DNA of 62,478 nt from JANLSO01 sp031362405 (GTDB lineage Bacteria > Actinomycetota > Thermoleophilia > Miltoncostaeales > Miltoncostaeaceae). The stretch is taken from the NCBI GenBank assembly GCA_031362405.1, contig JANLSO010000089.1, positions 1 to 62,478 of the forward strand, read 5' to 3'. The notes below the pieces were generated by a model, which worked only from the letters and a program-made list of their open reading frames with translations, searched no databases and had not been told where the DNA came from. The translations under genes and the position numbers were made by a program. The number at the start of each line of letters is the position of its first letter. Within the stretch, counting starts at the first letter, position 1. Positions 24,627-33,669 of the stretch are shown here, in pieces.

Positions 24627-25426
24627 CCGAGCGTCTCATCGACGCTGACCTGATCGAGCTGGGTGACCCCGAGGGCCGCAAGCGCACGCGCCCAGTCGAT
24701 CGCCTCCGCCGGTCCCGGCTTCTTGGTGAGGTCCATCGCCCGCAGCCGAGCGACAACTTCGGCGACGGCCTCGGCCAGGGCCTGCGACGCCTCGGGCGCC
24801 CGTAGTCGGATGATCGCCACCTCGCGATCTTGAGTGGGGTAGTCGATCCAGTGGTAGAGGCAGCGTCGCTTCAACGCATCGTGCAGCTCGCGCGTGCGGT
24901 TCGAGGTGAGCACCACCACCGGGGGAGTGTCGGCGGTGATCGTGCCGATTTCCGGGATGCTCACCGCCGAGTCGGCAAGCACCTCGAGGAGAAAAGCCTC
25001 GAACTCCTCGTCGGCGCGGTCCAGTTCGTCGACGAGCAGCACCGCACCTGCACCCTTGCGAACCGCCCGCAGCAGCGGGCGCTCGACGAGAAACTCGGGA
25101 CCGTAAAGCTCGGCCGCCTTTCGCGACGGGTCGAGCGCGCCGTCTTGCAGTGTGCGGGCGTAGAGCAGCTGGCGGGAGTAGTCCCACTCGTAGAGGGCCT
25201 GGCCGGCGTCGATGCCCTCGTAGCACTGCAGGCGGATCATCTCGGCGCCCAACACGCGCGCCAGGGTACGCGCGATCTCGGTCTTGCCGACCCCCGGCTC
25301 GCCCTCGAGCAGAAGCGGCCGCCGCAGCTTGAGTGCCAGGAAAACCGCCACGGCCAGGCCCCTGTCGGCGAGGTACGACGCGTTTGCAAGGGCCTGCTCG
25401 AGGTGGTCGGCGCTGGTGAAGTCCAT
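24557..25426 (-). CDS. coxD: CoxD-like MoxR-family AAA+ ATPase
   Basis: 289 aa. Walker A LLLEGEPGVGKTEIARTLAR; Walker B VLLVDELDRADEEFEAFLLE; sensor-1 LTSNRTRELHDALKRRC. CoxD-type ATPases act with CoxE as a chaperone in sulfuration or reorganisation of the Mo-Cu site in CO dehydrogenase. It is divergent from the xdhC-like gene, with 117 bp between starts, and is co-transcribed with coxE. Confidence 0.88.
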   Translation of the reverse strand: MDFTSADHLEQALANASYLADRGLAVAVFLALKLRRPLLLEGEPGVGKTEIARTLARVLGAEMIRLQCYEGIDAGQALYEWDYSRQLLYARTLQDGALDPSRKAAELYGPEFLVERPLLRAVRKGAGAVLLVDELDRADEEFEAFLLEVLADSAVSIPEIGTITADTPPVVVLTSNRTRELHDALKRRCLYHWIDYPTQDREVAIIRLRAPEASQALAEAVAEVVARLRAMDLTKKPGPAEAIDWARALAALGVTQLDQVSVDETLGWAIKNRDDLVMVRKGMPELLGA

Positions 25427-25543
25427 GTCGGGGAGCCTCGTCTCGGGTTCGCTGCCGGTCCTGACTTTGTGATGTTATTGACGATCTCTCTGCCCCGGCC
25501 TAAGGTCGGTCGAGGGCAACGAGGCCAAGGCGCGCTTTTTCGC

Positions 25544-26572
25544 ATGCGAGACGTACTTCCCACGCTCGTCGAGTGGTTCCGAGACGGCCAGTCCGTCGTC
25601 GTCGGGACGGTCGTCCGGGTCGAGCGCTCAGCACCGCGACTGCCGGGCAGCGTGATGGTCGTCTCGTCGAACGGCACCGTCGCGGGGTCGGTCACCGGCG
25701 GCTGCGTCGAGCCGGCGGTCTTCCTCCAGGCGCAGGAGGTCCTCGCGGGAGGCCCTGCCCGGCTGGCCTCGTTCGGGTTCAGCGACGGCGACGCCTACGA
25801 GGTGGGGCTTCCCTGCGGTGGCACCGTCGACATCTTCATCGAGCCTCTCGACGCCGACCTCGTCGCCCAGATCGCGGCCGCGGAGGCGCAGGAGCGATCG
25901 GTCGCCTACGTGACGACGATCGCCGGCCCGGAGCTCGGGCATCCGCGCGTCATCGGGCGCGACGGCGAGCCCGTCGGCGACATCGAGGCCGCCGCCCGCC
26001 GCCTGCTGGAACGCGGCCACAACGGTGCCCTCGAGGTCGGCGATCGGCGGATCTTCGTCTCGTCGTTCGTTCCCCGTCCCGCGATGTACGTGTTTGGAGC
26101 CATCGACTTCGCCTCGGCTTTGTCGACGGTCGGTCACTTCCTCGGTTACCGGGTGACGGTCTGCGATCCGCGGGCGATGTTCATCACCCCCGCGCGGTTC
26201 CCCGACGCCGACGAACTCGTCACCGAATGGCCGCATGAGTTCCTCGGCCACGCTCCCGTCGACGAGCGCACCGCGATCTGCGTGCTGACGCACGACGACA
26301 AGTTCGACGTTCCCGCCTTGCGCGCCGCTCTGGAGACCCCGGCGGGTTTCATCGGCGCGATGGGCAGTCGCCGCACGACCGAGCGACGCCGCGAGCGACT
26401 TCTCGAGATGGGTGTCAGCGACGAGAGCATGGCTCGTATCCACGCCCCCATCGGCCTGCCGATCAAATCGCAGACCCCCGAGGAGGTCGCCGTCGCGATC
26501 GGCGCCCAGATCATCGCCGTCGCCAACGGCGCAACGACGAAGGAGACCAGTGAAGCTCGAGCACGCGTTTGA
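25544..26572 (+). CDS. XdhC/CoxF-family maturation protein
   Basis: 342 aa from ATG 25544. N-terminal XdhC_CoxI domain: VVVGTVVRVERSAPRLPGSV, then GSVTGGCVEPAVFLQAQEVL and VGLPCGGTVDIFIEPLD. C-terminal Rossmann domain: MYVFGAIDFASALSTVGHFL, VTVCDPRAMFITPARFP and FIGAMGSRRTTERRRERLLE. XdhC proteins bind the molybdenum cofactor and present it, sulfurated, to the apo-hydroxylase. First gene of the coxGSLM operon; its end overlaps coxG by 23 bp. Confidence 0.9.
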   Translation: MRDVLPTLVEWFRDGQSVVVGTVVRVERSAPRLPGSVMVVSSNGTVAGSVTGGCVEPAVFLQAQEVLAGGPARLASFGFSDGDAYEVGLPCGGTVDIFIEPLDADLVAQIAAAEAQERSVAYVTTIAGPELGHPRVIGRDGEPVGDIEAAARRLLERGHNGALEVGDRRIFVSSFVPRPAMYVFGAIDFASALSTVGHFLGYRVTVCDPRAMFITPARFPDADELVTEWPHEFLGHAPVDERTAICVLTHDDKFDVPALRAALETPAGFIGAMGSRRTTERRRERLLEMGVSDESMARIHAPIGLPIKSQTPEEVAVAIGAQIIAVANGATTKETSEARARV

Positions 26573-27137
26573 GGTTCCCGCCTCACCGAAGCAGACGCTA
26601 GAGCTGATGCTCGACGCCGAGCGGGTGGTGCCCTGCATGCCGGGTGCCAAGCTCGTCGAAGTCGTCGATGAGTCGACCTGGAAGGCGGCAATGGGCGTCA
26701 AGCTCGGGCCGGTCTCGCTGCAGTTCCTCGTTGATGTGAAGTTGCTGGAGCGCGACGAGAGCTCGAACACCGTGACACTTGGGGTCAGCGGTCGCGACAC
26801 CCGCGGAAAGGGCGGCGCCGACGGCACCGTCGTCTCGGTGCTGACGCCCGAGGGCACGGGCACCCGGGTGGCCATGGAGACCGACCTGCGGTTCTCCGGC
26901 CAGGTCGCCCAGCTCGGGCGACCCGGCGTCGTGCAGGACGTCTCCAACAAGCTCGTCGATCAGTTCGCGGCGTGCATCAAGGCCCAGCTCTCGGCGGAAC
27001 CTGAGGCCGCCGCCGCCGCGGTGGTCGAGGCCCAAAAGCCGCTCTCGGGCTTTTCGCTGATGGCCACCGCCCTCGTTTCGTCCATCAAACGACTGTTCGG
27101 CCGCGGTCGCGGTCGCCAGCAAGGGGGGTCCGCGTGA
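26550..27137 (+). CDS. coxG: CoxG-like SRPBCC protein
   Basis: 195 aa from GTG 26550 with AGGAG upstream. The CoxG fold begins MKLEHAFEVPASPKQTLELM, then CMPGAKLVEVVDESTWKAAM and VKLGPVSLQFLVDVKL. A C-terminal hydrophobic/basic tail follows (SLMATALVSSIKRLFGRGRG). In Oligotropha, CoxG helps anchor CO dehydrogenase to the membrane, and the amphipathic tail is consistent with that. Overlaps coxS (GTGA). Confidence 0.87.
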   Translation: MKLEHAFEVPASPKQTLELMLDAERVVPCMPGAKLVEVVDESTWKAAMGVKLGPVSLQFLVDVKLLERDESSNTVTLGVSGRDTRGKGGADGTVVSVLTPEGTGTRVAMETDLRFSGQVAQLGRPGVVQDVSNKLVDQFAACIKAQLSAEPEAAAAAVVEAQKPLSGFSLMATALVSSIKRLFGRGRGRQQGGSA

Positions 27138-27598
27138 AACGCATCACGGTCACGGTCAACGGCGTCGCGCATGAAAAGAATGTCGAGGAACGCGAACTCC
27201 TGGTCTACTTCCTGCGTGATGCCCTGGGCCTCACCGGCACGAACGTCGGCTGCGATACGTCGTCGTGCGGCGCCTGCACCATCCATCTCGACGGCGAGTC
27301 GGTGAAGTCGTGCACGCTGCTGGCCGTTCAGGCCGACGGTGCCGAGGTGACGACCATCGAGGGCCTCGCGAACGGGTCGATGCATCCGATGCAGACCGCC
27401 TTCCAGCAGCACCACGGCCTGCAGTGCGGGTACTGCACGCCCGGGATGGTGATGGCCGCGGTGAGCTTCCTGAACGAGAACCCCTCACCCAGTGACGACG
27501 AGATCCGCCACGGCCTCGAGGGCAACCTGTGCCGATGCACCGGCTACCACAACATCGTTAAAGCCGTCGCCGCGGTCGCGGCCGGAGAGGTGAGCTGA
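27134..27598 (+). CDS. coxS: Mo-hydroxylase 2Fe-2S subunit
   Basis: 154 aa. Plant-type [2Fe-2S] cluster: GCDTSSCGACTIHLDGESVK followed by the fourth Cys at SC. The second all-helical cluster domain has QCGYCTPGMVMA and GNLCRCTGYHNIVKAV. It passes electrons from the Mo centre in CoxL to FAD in CoxM. The stop abuts the CoxL start with no gap. Confidence 0.94.
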   Translation: MKRITVTVNGVAHEKNVEERELLVYFLRDALGLTGTNVGCDTSSCGACTIHLDGESVKSCTLLAVQADGAEVTTIEGLANGSMHPMQTAFQQHHGLQCGYCTPGMVMAAVSFLNENPSPSDDEIRHGLEGNLCRCTGYHNIVKAVAAVAAGEVS

Positions 27599-29980
27599 AT
27601 GGCGACCACCGAACGACCCGCCCCCTCGATCGGCCAGCGCAAGCTGCGCAAGGAAGACCCCGAGCTGCTCACCGGCAGCTCGCGCTACGTCGATGACATC
27701 ACCGTTCCGGGGATGCTCTGGGCCGTAATGGTCAGAAGCCCCTTCGCGCACGCGACGATCGGTGGCATCGACACCTCGGCCGCCGAATCAGCCGAGGGCG
27801 TTTTCGCCGTCCACACCGCAGCGACCTTGGAGCTCGGCGCGCTGGTGATGGCGTGGCCGATCAACGACGAGTGCAAGGCGCCGCCGCATAACCCGCTCAC
27901 CAGCGACAAGGCGCGCTACGTCGGCGACCCGGTCGCCGTGGTCGTCGCCGACACCAAAGAGCACGCCATCGACGCCGCCGAGATGGTCGTTGTCGATTGG
28001 CAGCCCCTGCCAGCGGTCACCGACATCAAGAAGGCCCTCGAGCCCGGGGCGCCGATCATCCACGATGATCTCGGGACCAACGACGCCGGTAGCTGGATCA
28101 TGTCGCGCGACTCTCCGGCCCCGGTGCGGAACCCGTCGGGTCCATACTTCGACGATCCGGAGCTGGTGAAGATCAAGGAGGAGTACTACCTCGCCCGCCT
28201 GATCCCCAACGCCATGGAACCCCGCGGCGTGGTGGTCGACGTGAACGCGTCGATGGGCGAGTACACGGTGTTCTCCTCCACCCAGATCCCGCACATCCTG
28301 CGGACCACGCTGGCGATTACCTGCGGCGTGCCTGAGGCCAAGCTGCGGGTCGTCGCCCCGGATGTCGGGGGTGGCTTCGGCTCAAAGCTCGAGGCCTACC
28401 CTGAGGACGCCATCTGCCTGGGCCTGGCCAAGCTGCATGGCCGGCCGATCAAGTGGACCGAGGAGCGCTCGGAGGGGTACGTCGCCACGCTCCACGGCCG
28501 CGAGATGTACCAGCAGATCGAGCTGGCGGCGACCAAGGACGGCGTGCTGAAGGCCGTCCGCGTAAAGCTGTGGGCCTCGATGGGCGCACACATGCGGATC
28601 ATCACCCCGGGCATCCCGATGCTCGGTGCCTGGCTCTACCAGGGCTGTTACGACGTCGAGGGATACGACTTCGAGTACACGAACGTCTTCACCAACAATA
28701 CGTTTACCGACGCCTACCGCGGCGCCGGCCGACCCGAGGCGACTTACGCGATCGAGCGCGCCATGGACGCCCTGGCCCGCACACTCGACATGGATCCGGT
28801 CGCCCTTCGCCGTAAGAACTTCATCGCGACCGAAAGGTTTCCGAACTACACGATCGCCTCGGGTCTGACGATCGACTCGGCGAACTACCACGGCACCCTG
28901 GACAAGTGCTTGGAGATGCTCGACTACGAGGGTTTCCGCGCCGACCAGGTCGCCAACCGGGCGAGTGGCGACACGAAGGTCATCGGCGTTGGCTTCTCGA
29001 CCTGGCTCGAGATGTGCGGCATCGCGCCCTCCCGGGTGCTCGCCGCGCTGAAGTACATCGCCGGCGGCTGGGACGCGGCGACGGTGGAGTTCATGCCGAC
29101 CGGCACGGTTCGCGTGCTGACCGGCGTTTCCCCCCACGGCCAGGGCGAGGTCACCACCTTTGCCCAGATCGTCGCCGACCAGCTCGGCGTCGACTTCGAG
29201 GACGTCGAGGTGCTGCACGGCGATACCCAGGTGGTGCCGCTCGGGCTCGACACTTACGGCAGCCGCGGCCTTTCGGTCGGCGGCGTGGCGCTCTTCAAGG
29301 CGGGGGAGAAAGTTCTCGCCAAGGCCCGCACCATCGCCGCCCACGAGCTGGAGTGCTCGGAAGACGACCTCGAGTTCGCCGGTGGCAACTTCACGGTGAA
29401 GGGCACCGACAAGTCGGCCAACATCAAAGCCCTCGGGTTCAGTGCCTGGAGCGCCCACAACCTGCCCGACGGGATGGAGCCGGGCCTCACCGCCACGGCG
29501 CTGTATGACCCGCCGAACTTCTCGTGGCCGAACGGCGCGCACGCCTGCGTCGTCGAGGTCGACACCGAGACCGGCGCGGTGAAGATCCTGCGCTTCGTCG
29601 CCGTCGACGACTGCGGCGTGCGGATCAACCCGAACATCATCGAAGGCCAGCTGCACGGCGGCATCGCCCAGGGCATCGCCGAGGCGCTGTACGAGGAGGC
29701 CACCTACGACGAAGAAGGCAACCTGCAGCAGGGCACGATGACCACCTACATGGTTCCCGGCGCGCCCGAGCTTCCGACGTTCGAGCTGGGGCACACGGTC
29801 ACCCCGAGCCCAACCAACCCGCTCGGCGTGAAGGGCGTCGGAGAGGCCGGCACCATCGCCGCCCCGCCGGCGGTCATCAACGCGATCGTCGACGCACTCT
29901 CGCACCTGGGGGTCACAAACGTCGAAAGGCCCGCGACGCCCGAGAGAGTCTGGAGCGCGATCCAGGGGGCGAAGCGATGA
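27599..29980 (+). CDS. coxL: Mo-hydroxylase large subunit, form II CoxL-type
   Basis: 793 aa catalytic subunit of the xanthine oxidase/CO dehydrogenase family. Landmarks: SSRYVDDITVPGMLWAVMVR, VAPDVGGGFGSKLEAYPEDA (Mo-co binding), GVSPHGQGEVTTFAQIVADQ, and the C-terminal GVKGVGEAGTIAAPPAVINA with the catalytic Glu. The active-site loop reads AYRGAGR at about residues 371-377. True aerobic CO dehydrogenases (form I) carry AYxCSFR with the Cu-binding Cys. This form II loop lacks it, so the substrate is probably not CO, or is at least unproven. It needs the cytidylylated cofactor. Confidence 0.92.
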   Translation: MATTERPAPSIGQRKLRKEDPELLTGSSRYVDDITVPGMLWAVMVRSPFAHATIGGIDTSAAESAEGVFAVHTAATLELGALVMAWPINDECKAPPHNPLTSDKARYVGDPVAVVVADTKEHAIDAAEMVVVDWQPLPAVTDIKKALEPGAPIIHDDLGTNDAGSWIMSRDSPAPVRNPSGPYFDDPELVKIKEEYYLARLIPNAMEPRGVVVDVNASMGEYTVFSSTQIPHILRTTLAITCGVPEAKLRVVAPDVGGGFGSKLEAYPEDAICLGLAKLHGRPIKWTEERSEGYVATLHGREMYQQIELAATKDGVLKAVRVKLWASMGAHMRIITPGIPMLGAWLYQGCYDVEGYDFEYTNVFTNNTFTDAYRGAGRPEATYAIERAMDALARTLDMDPVALRRKNFIATERFPNYTIASGLTIDSANYHGTLDKCLEMLDYEGFRADQVANRASGDTKVIGVGFSTWLEMCGIAPSRVLAALKYIAGGWDAATVEFMPTGTVRVLTGVSPHGQGEVTTFAQIVADQLGVDFEDVEVLHGDTQVVPLGLDTYGSRGLSVGGVALFKAGEKVLAKARTIAAHELECSEDDLEFAGGNFTVKGTDKSANIKALGFSAWSAHNLPDGMEPGLTATALYDPPNFSWPNGAHACVVEVDTETGAVKILRFVAVDDCGVRINPNIIEGQLHGGIAQGIAEALYEEATYDEEGNLQQGTMTTYMVPGAPELPTFELGHTVTPSPTNPLGVKGVGEAGTIAAPPAVINAIVDALSHLGVTNVERPATPERVWSAIQGAKR

Positions 29981-30822
29981 TTCCGGCAAAGTTCGACTAT
30001 GAGGTCGCCGAATCGGTCGACCACGCCCTCGAGTTGCTTCGCACGCGTGACGACGCGAAGCTGATCGCCGGGGGTCACAGCCTGCTGCCGCTGATGAAGC
30101 TGCGGCTGGCAAGCCCGGCGACGCTGATCGATGTCGGCCGCCTGAAGGGCCTTCGGGGCGTGCGCGACGGGGGCGATCACCTGGCGATCGGGGCGCTCAC
30201 CCGGCACAACGACCTGAACCGGGACCCTCTGGCCAACCAGCACTGCCCGCTGCTCGCGTACGCAGCGGGTTTGGTCGGCGACCCTCAGGTGCGCCACCGC
30301 GGCACGATCGGTGGATCGCTCGCCCACGGCGACCCGGCCTCCGACCTTCCCACCGCGTGTCTTGCCCTCGACGCGACGATCGTCGCCCAGGGGCCGAACG
30401 GGGAGCGCAGCATTCCCGCGTCAGCTTTCTTCAACGGCTTCTTCGACACGGCTCTGGGTGACGACGAAATCATCACTGAGATTCGCGTGGCGAAGAACGG
30501 CGCGGCCGGTTGGAGCTACCTGAAATTCCGCCAGCGGGCACTCGACTGGGCGACGGTAGGTGTCGCGGCGGTCGTCGAGGGCAGTAACGGGACCGTCGGC
30601 ACCGCACGGATTGCGCTCACCAATATGGGCCAAACTCCGTTGCGGGCGTCGGCCACCGAGGCCGCGCTTTCGGGCGCCCCGCGCGATGCCGTGAAGCAGG
30701 CCGCCGACAAGGCCGACGAGGGCACGGATCCGCCCGCCGACACGTGGGCCAGCTCGGACTTCCGTCGTCACCTGGTCAAGGTGCTGACGAAGCGGGCAGT
30801 GGAAGAGGCGCTGTCGCGCTGA
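29977..30822 (+). CDS. coxM: Mo-hydroxylase FAD subunit
   Basis: 281 aa from ATG 29977, overlapping coxL by 4 bp. FAD-binding motifs are AGGHSLLPLMKLRLASP and HRGTIGGSLAHGDPASDLP, with the C-terminal domain SYLKFRQRALDWATVGVAAV. It completes the S-L-M enzyme. The order here is XdhC-like, G, S, L, M, unlike the classical coxMSL order of Oligotropha. Confidence 0.93.
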   Translation: MIPAKFDYEVAESVDHALELLRTRDDAKLIAGGHSLLPLMKLRLASPATLIDVGRLKGLRGVRDGGDHLAIGALTRHNDLNRDPLANQHCPLLAYAAGLVGDPQVRHRGTIGGSLAHGDPASDLPTACLALDATIVAQGPNGERSIPASAFFNGFFDTALGDDEIITEIRVAKNGAAGWSYLKFRQRALDWATVGVAAVVEGSNGTVGTARIALTNMGQTPLRASATEAALSGAPRDAVKQAADKADEGTDPPADTWASSDFRRHLVKVLTKRAVEEALSR

Positions 30823-30829
30823 AGCAGAT

Positions 30830-30859
30830 CCCACCGGGCCCTGGATTGGGCCCGGTGGG
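30830..30859 (+). terminator. Terminator hairpin after coxM
   Basis: 12-bp perfect stem (CCCACCGGGCCC) with a 6-nt loop, 8 bp past the coxM stop; no T-tract. It separates the cox operon from moaA. Confidence 0.65.
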
Positions 30860-30882
30860 GACGTAGGCGTAGCATCGAGGGC

Positions 30883-31881
30883 GTGAGCGACTCCGTGCTC
30901 GTCGATGGCTTCGGCCGACACCACCGCTCACTGCGGGTGTCGGTCACCGACCGATGCAATCTGCGCTGCCGATACTGCATGCCTGCCGAGGGCATGGACT
31001 GGCTCGCTCGTGAGGACCTGCTCACCGACGACGAACTGGTCCGAATGGTCACCCTGTTCGCGCGAATAGGGATCAGAGAGATCCGCGTCACCGGGGGTGA
31101 GCCGACGGTGCGGCCCGGATTGCCCAGCCTCATCGGACGATTCGCCGCGACCGAAGGTGTGCGTGAGGTCGCGATGACCACCAACGGTGTCCTTCTCGAA
31201 GGGATGATCGACGACCTCGTCGCCAACGGCCTGCATCGGGTGAACGTCAGCATCGATTCGCTCGATCCCGAGCGTTTCGCCGCGATCACCCGCCGCAACG
31301 ACCTCGACCGTGTGCTGGCCGGGCTCGCGGCGTGCGAGCGGCACGAACGCCTGCGGCCGATCAAGGTCAACGCTGTTGCGCTACGCGGGGTGAGCGAGCC
31401 CGACGTGCTGCCACTTGCCGAGCTCGCGCGGCGGCGGCCATATGTGGTCCGGTTCATCGAGGTCATGCCCCTGGATGCACCGCGCTCGTGGACCCGCGAC
31501 GCCGTGCTCTCGGGCGAGGAACTCCGCGCGATGATCGGCGCCAAATGGCCGCTGGAGGCGTGCGCGCCCGAGCGCGTTTCGGCCACAGGAACTCACTGGC
31601 GCTTTTCCGACGGTGCGGGCGAGCTGCAGTTCGTCGCCTCGGTGACCGAACCGTTTTGCGCGAGCTGCGACCGCCTGCGCCTGACCGCCGACGGCCAGCT
31701 GCGCACGTGCCTTTTCGCCGAGACCGAGACCGACCTGCGCGGCCCGCTTCGCGCCGGAGCCTCCGACGGTGAGCTCGCCGCGATCGCGACCGAGGCCGTT
31801 TCGCGAAAGCAGGCCGGCCACGGGATGGCCGACCCGAAGTGGACCTACACCGGCCGACCCATGAGCATGATCGGCGGCTGA
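30883..31881 (+). CDS. moaA: GTP 3',8-cyclase
   Basis: 332 aa. Radical-SAM cluster CNLRCRYC; GGEP motif in RVTGGEPTVRP; C-terminal second [4Fe-4S] cluster in FCASCDRLRLTADGQLRTC; the essential Gly-Gly end (MSMIGG). Catalyses the first step of molybdopterin synthesis from GTP, together with MoaC, which is not in the window. Starts at GTG 30883. Its TGA overlaps the mobA ATG (TGATG). Confidence 0.95.
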   Translation: MSDSVLVDGFGRHHRSLRVSVTDRCNLRCRYCMPAEGMDWLAREDLLTDDELVRMVTLFARIGIREIRVTGGEPTVRPGLPSLIGRFAATEGVREVAMTTNGVLLEGMIDDLVANGLHRVNVSIDSLDPERFAAITRRNDLDRVLAGLAACERHERLRPIKVNAVALRGVSEPDVLPLAELARRRPYVVRFIEVMPLDAPRSWTRDAVLSGEELRAMIGAKWPLEACAPERVSATGTHWRFSDGAGELQFVASVTEPFCASCDRLRLTADGQLRTCLFAETETDLRGPLRAGASDGELAAIATEAVSRKQAGHGMADPKWTYTGRPMSMIGG

Positions 31882-32450
31882 TGGCCACTGCGGCGATCGT
31901 GCTCGCCGGTGGAGAGTCGTTGCGTATGGGAATGGCGAAAGCCGGCCTCGCGTGGCGTGGCTCGACGCTGCTGGCGACGGTCGTGGAAACCGTTGCGGAG
32001 GCCGTCGATCGCATCGTCGTGGTGAGGTCTCCCGGCGCCACGCTGCCCGATCTGCCCGCCGCGGTCGAGGTCGTGGACGACGCGCGCCCCGGTCGAGGCC
32101 CCGTCGAGGGCCTGCGCACGGGGTGCGAGCACCTCGGGCCCGGATGGTCGGTCTTTGTGACCGCCACCGACATGCCGTTTTTGACCACGGGGTTCGTCAC
32201 CACGACCCTCGACGCCCTGACCGACGAGGTAGACGCCGCCGTGCCGGTCGCGGAAGGTCGCCGGCAACCGTTGGCCGCCGCCTACCGGTCGGACCTCGCA
32301 GCCCTCGGCGACGAGAACCTCAAAAGCATGCACGCACTGCTGGACCGATGCCGCCTGCGCCTGATCGACGTCGACGACCCCTCGGTGCTGCGGAACCTCA
32401 ACACCCCCGCCGAATATGCCGCGGCCGTCCGTGAAGAGCCGGTGCCATGA
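31881..32450 (+). CDS. mobA: Molybdenum cofactor guanylyltransferase
   Basis: 189 aa from ATG 31881. IVLAGGESLRMGMAKAGLAW is the GTP-binding loop; FVTATDMPFLTTGFV holds the metal-binding Asp; VAEGRRQPLAAAYRSD and LRNLNTPAEYAAA close the family pattern. It attaches GMP to the cofactor, forming MGD for enzymes of the formate dehydrogenase/DMSO reductase class, consistent with the FdhF/YdeP-type gene downstream. Its stop codon lies inside a palindrome. Confidence 0.9.
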   Translation: MATAAIVLAGGESLRMGMAKAGLAWRGSTLLATVVETVAEAVDRIVVVRSPGATLPDLPAAVEVVDDARPGRGPVEGLRTGCEHLGPGWSVFVTATDMPFLTTGFVTTTLDALTDEVDAAVPVAEGRRQPLAAAYRSDLAALGDENLKSMHALLDRCRLRLIDVDDPSVLRNLNTPAEYAAAVREEPVP

Positions 32451-32478
32451 ATAGCTGGTGCCAGGCACCAGTTATTCA
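32448..32478. repeat. GGTGCC-A-GGCACC palindrome 1
   Basis: 15-bp arms (TGAATAGCTGGTGCC, one G-T mismatch) around a single central A. The left arm contains the mobA stop codon, and moeA ends 5 bp beyond on the other strand. Likely a two-way terminator between convergent genes. Confidence 0.75.
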
Positions 32479-32482
32479 CGTC

Positions 32483-33655
32483 TCAGGTCAGGCGCGTGAA
32501 CCGAACGACGGTGCCGGCGGGCGTGCGGTCGCCGTCTTCCGGCAAACAGGCAACGGCGGTCGCGTCGACCAACGACGTGACGGCGTGGGCGGCCTGATGG
32601 GGCGTGGGAACCAGTCCCTCGGGGGTCTCGGTGCAGAGCACCAGCTCGGCACGCCCAGGGCGGCTCGGAACATCAGCGAGGATCGGCGCCCGCCACCAGC
32701 GATGGACGAGGCCGAGCAGCGGCCGCGCGAACAGGTGAAAGGCGACGGCCGCCGAGACCGGGTTCCCCGGCAATCCGAGAACGAGGCGTTTCCCGTGCCG
32801 ACCGAGGAACGTCGGTCGGATCGGTTTCGCGCGGACCCCCAGGAAGATCGTCTCAACGCCCAGCGCCTCAAAAGCTTTGCGGACGTGATCGTGGGCGCCG
32901 CCGCCCATGCCTCCGTTGGTAACGAGGACCCGGGCGGGGCCGGCAAGCATGGCGGCGAGTGCCTCGATGGTGGCGGTGAGATCGTCCCCGATCGAGCTCG
33001 TCTTGGCGACCGTCACGCCGACGGCGTGTGCCTGGGCGGCCAGGCCGAAGCGGCTCGAGTCGTAGACGTCGCCGTCGCGCGCCGGTGCACCAAGGGGTAT
33101 CAGCTCGGCTCCCGTGGAGAGGATCGCGATCGTTGGCCGGGCGGTACACAACACCGCGGCCTGACCGACGGCGCCGATCGCCCCCACCTCGTGCGGCATG
33201 ACGCGGTGCCCGTCGGGAAGCAGCATCTCGCCGGCGCGGATCACCTCTCCCGCCTGGCGGACATCGCGCCCTGGGGCGACCGCCTCCCGCACCCGCACGG
33301 TCGCTCCGTCGACGTCGACGATCTCACGCCGCGCGACGGCGTCGGCATCCGTCGGAAGCACCGCTCCCGTGGAGATCGCGATCGCCTCGCCGGCAGCGAC
33401 GGGGATGTCCGTGGCGCGACCCGCGGCGCTTTCGGAGACGACCCGAAACTCGCCCGGGGTCTCGGCGGCCCGCACCGCCCATCCGTCCATCGCCGAACTG
33501 TTCACCGCGGGCAGGTCGCGGGTTGCGCGTACGTCGGCCGCCAGGAGGCGCCCGCTCGATTCGGCGACCGGCACCGACTCGACGTCGCCCACGAAGGCCG
33601 CAGTGATCGCCAACTCGATCGCCCGGTCGACGCTGATGTTGTGTACCCCCGCCAT
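32483..33655 (-). CDS. moeA: Molybdopterin molybdenumtransferase
   Basis: 390 aa from ATG 33655. Domain order as in MoeA: ISVDRAIELAI, PAVNSSAMDGWAVRAA (conserved AMDG), ISTGAVLPTDADAVARREIV, then the MoCF-binding core PTIAILSTGAELIPLG, DSSRFGLAAQA, VTNGGMGGGAHDH and GKRLVLGLPGNPVSAAVAFH. It inserts molybdate into adenylylated molybdopterin. Its start lies only 14 bp from the divergent fdhD start. Confidence 0.93.
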   Translation of the reverse strand: MAGVHNISVDRAIELAITAAFVGDVESVPVAESSGRLLAADVRATRDLPAVNSSAMDGWAVRAAETPGEFRVVSESAAGRATDIPVAAGEAIAISTGAVLPTDADAVARREIVDVDGATVRVREAVAPGRDVRQAGEVIRAGEMLLPDGHRVMPHEVGAIGAVGQAAVLCTARPTIAILSTGAELIPLGAPARDGDVYDSSRFGLAAQAHAVGVTVAKTSSIGDDLTATIEALAAMLAGPARVLVTNGGMGGGAHDHVRKAFEALGVETIFLGVRAKPIRPTFLGRHGKRLVLGLPGNPVSAAVAFHLFARPLLGLVHRWWRAPILADVPSRPGRAELVLCTETPEGLVPTPHQAAHAVTSLVDATAVACLPEDGDRTPAGTVVRFTRLT

Positions 33656-33669
33656 GCCGGGAGTCTGGC

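Noticed and set aside
27599..29980. Calling the cox operon an aerobic CO dehydrogenase
   Set aside because: The active-site loop is AYRGAGR (form II), which lacks the Cys that binds copper in proven CO dehydrogenases.
28382..30112. A 576-codon open frame antisense to coxL
   Set aside because: No recognisable domain. The opposite strand encodes a textbook Mo-hydroxylase subunit.
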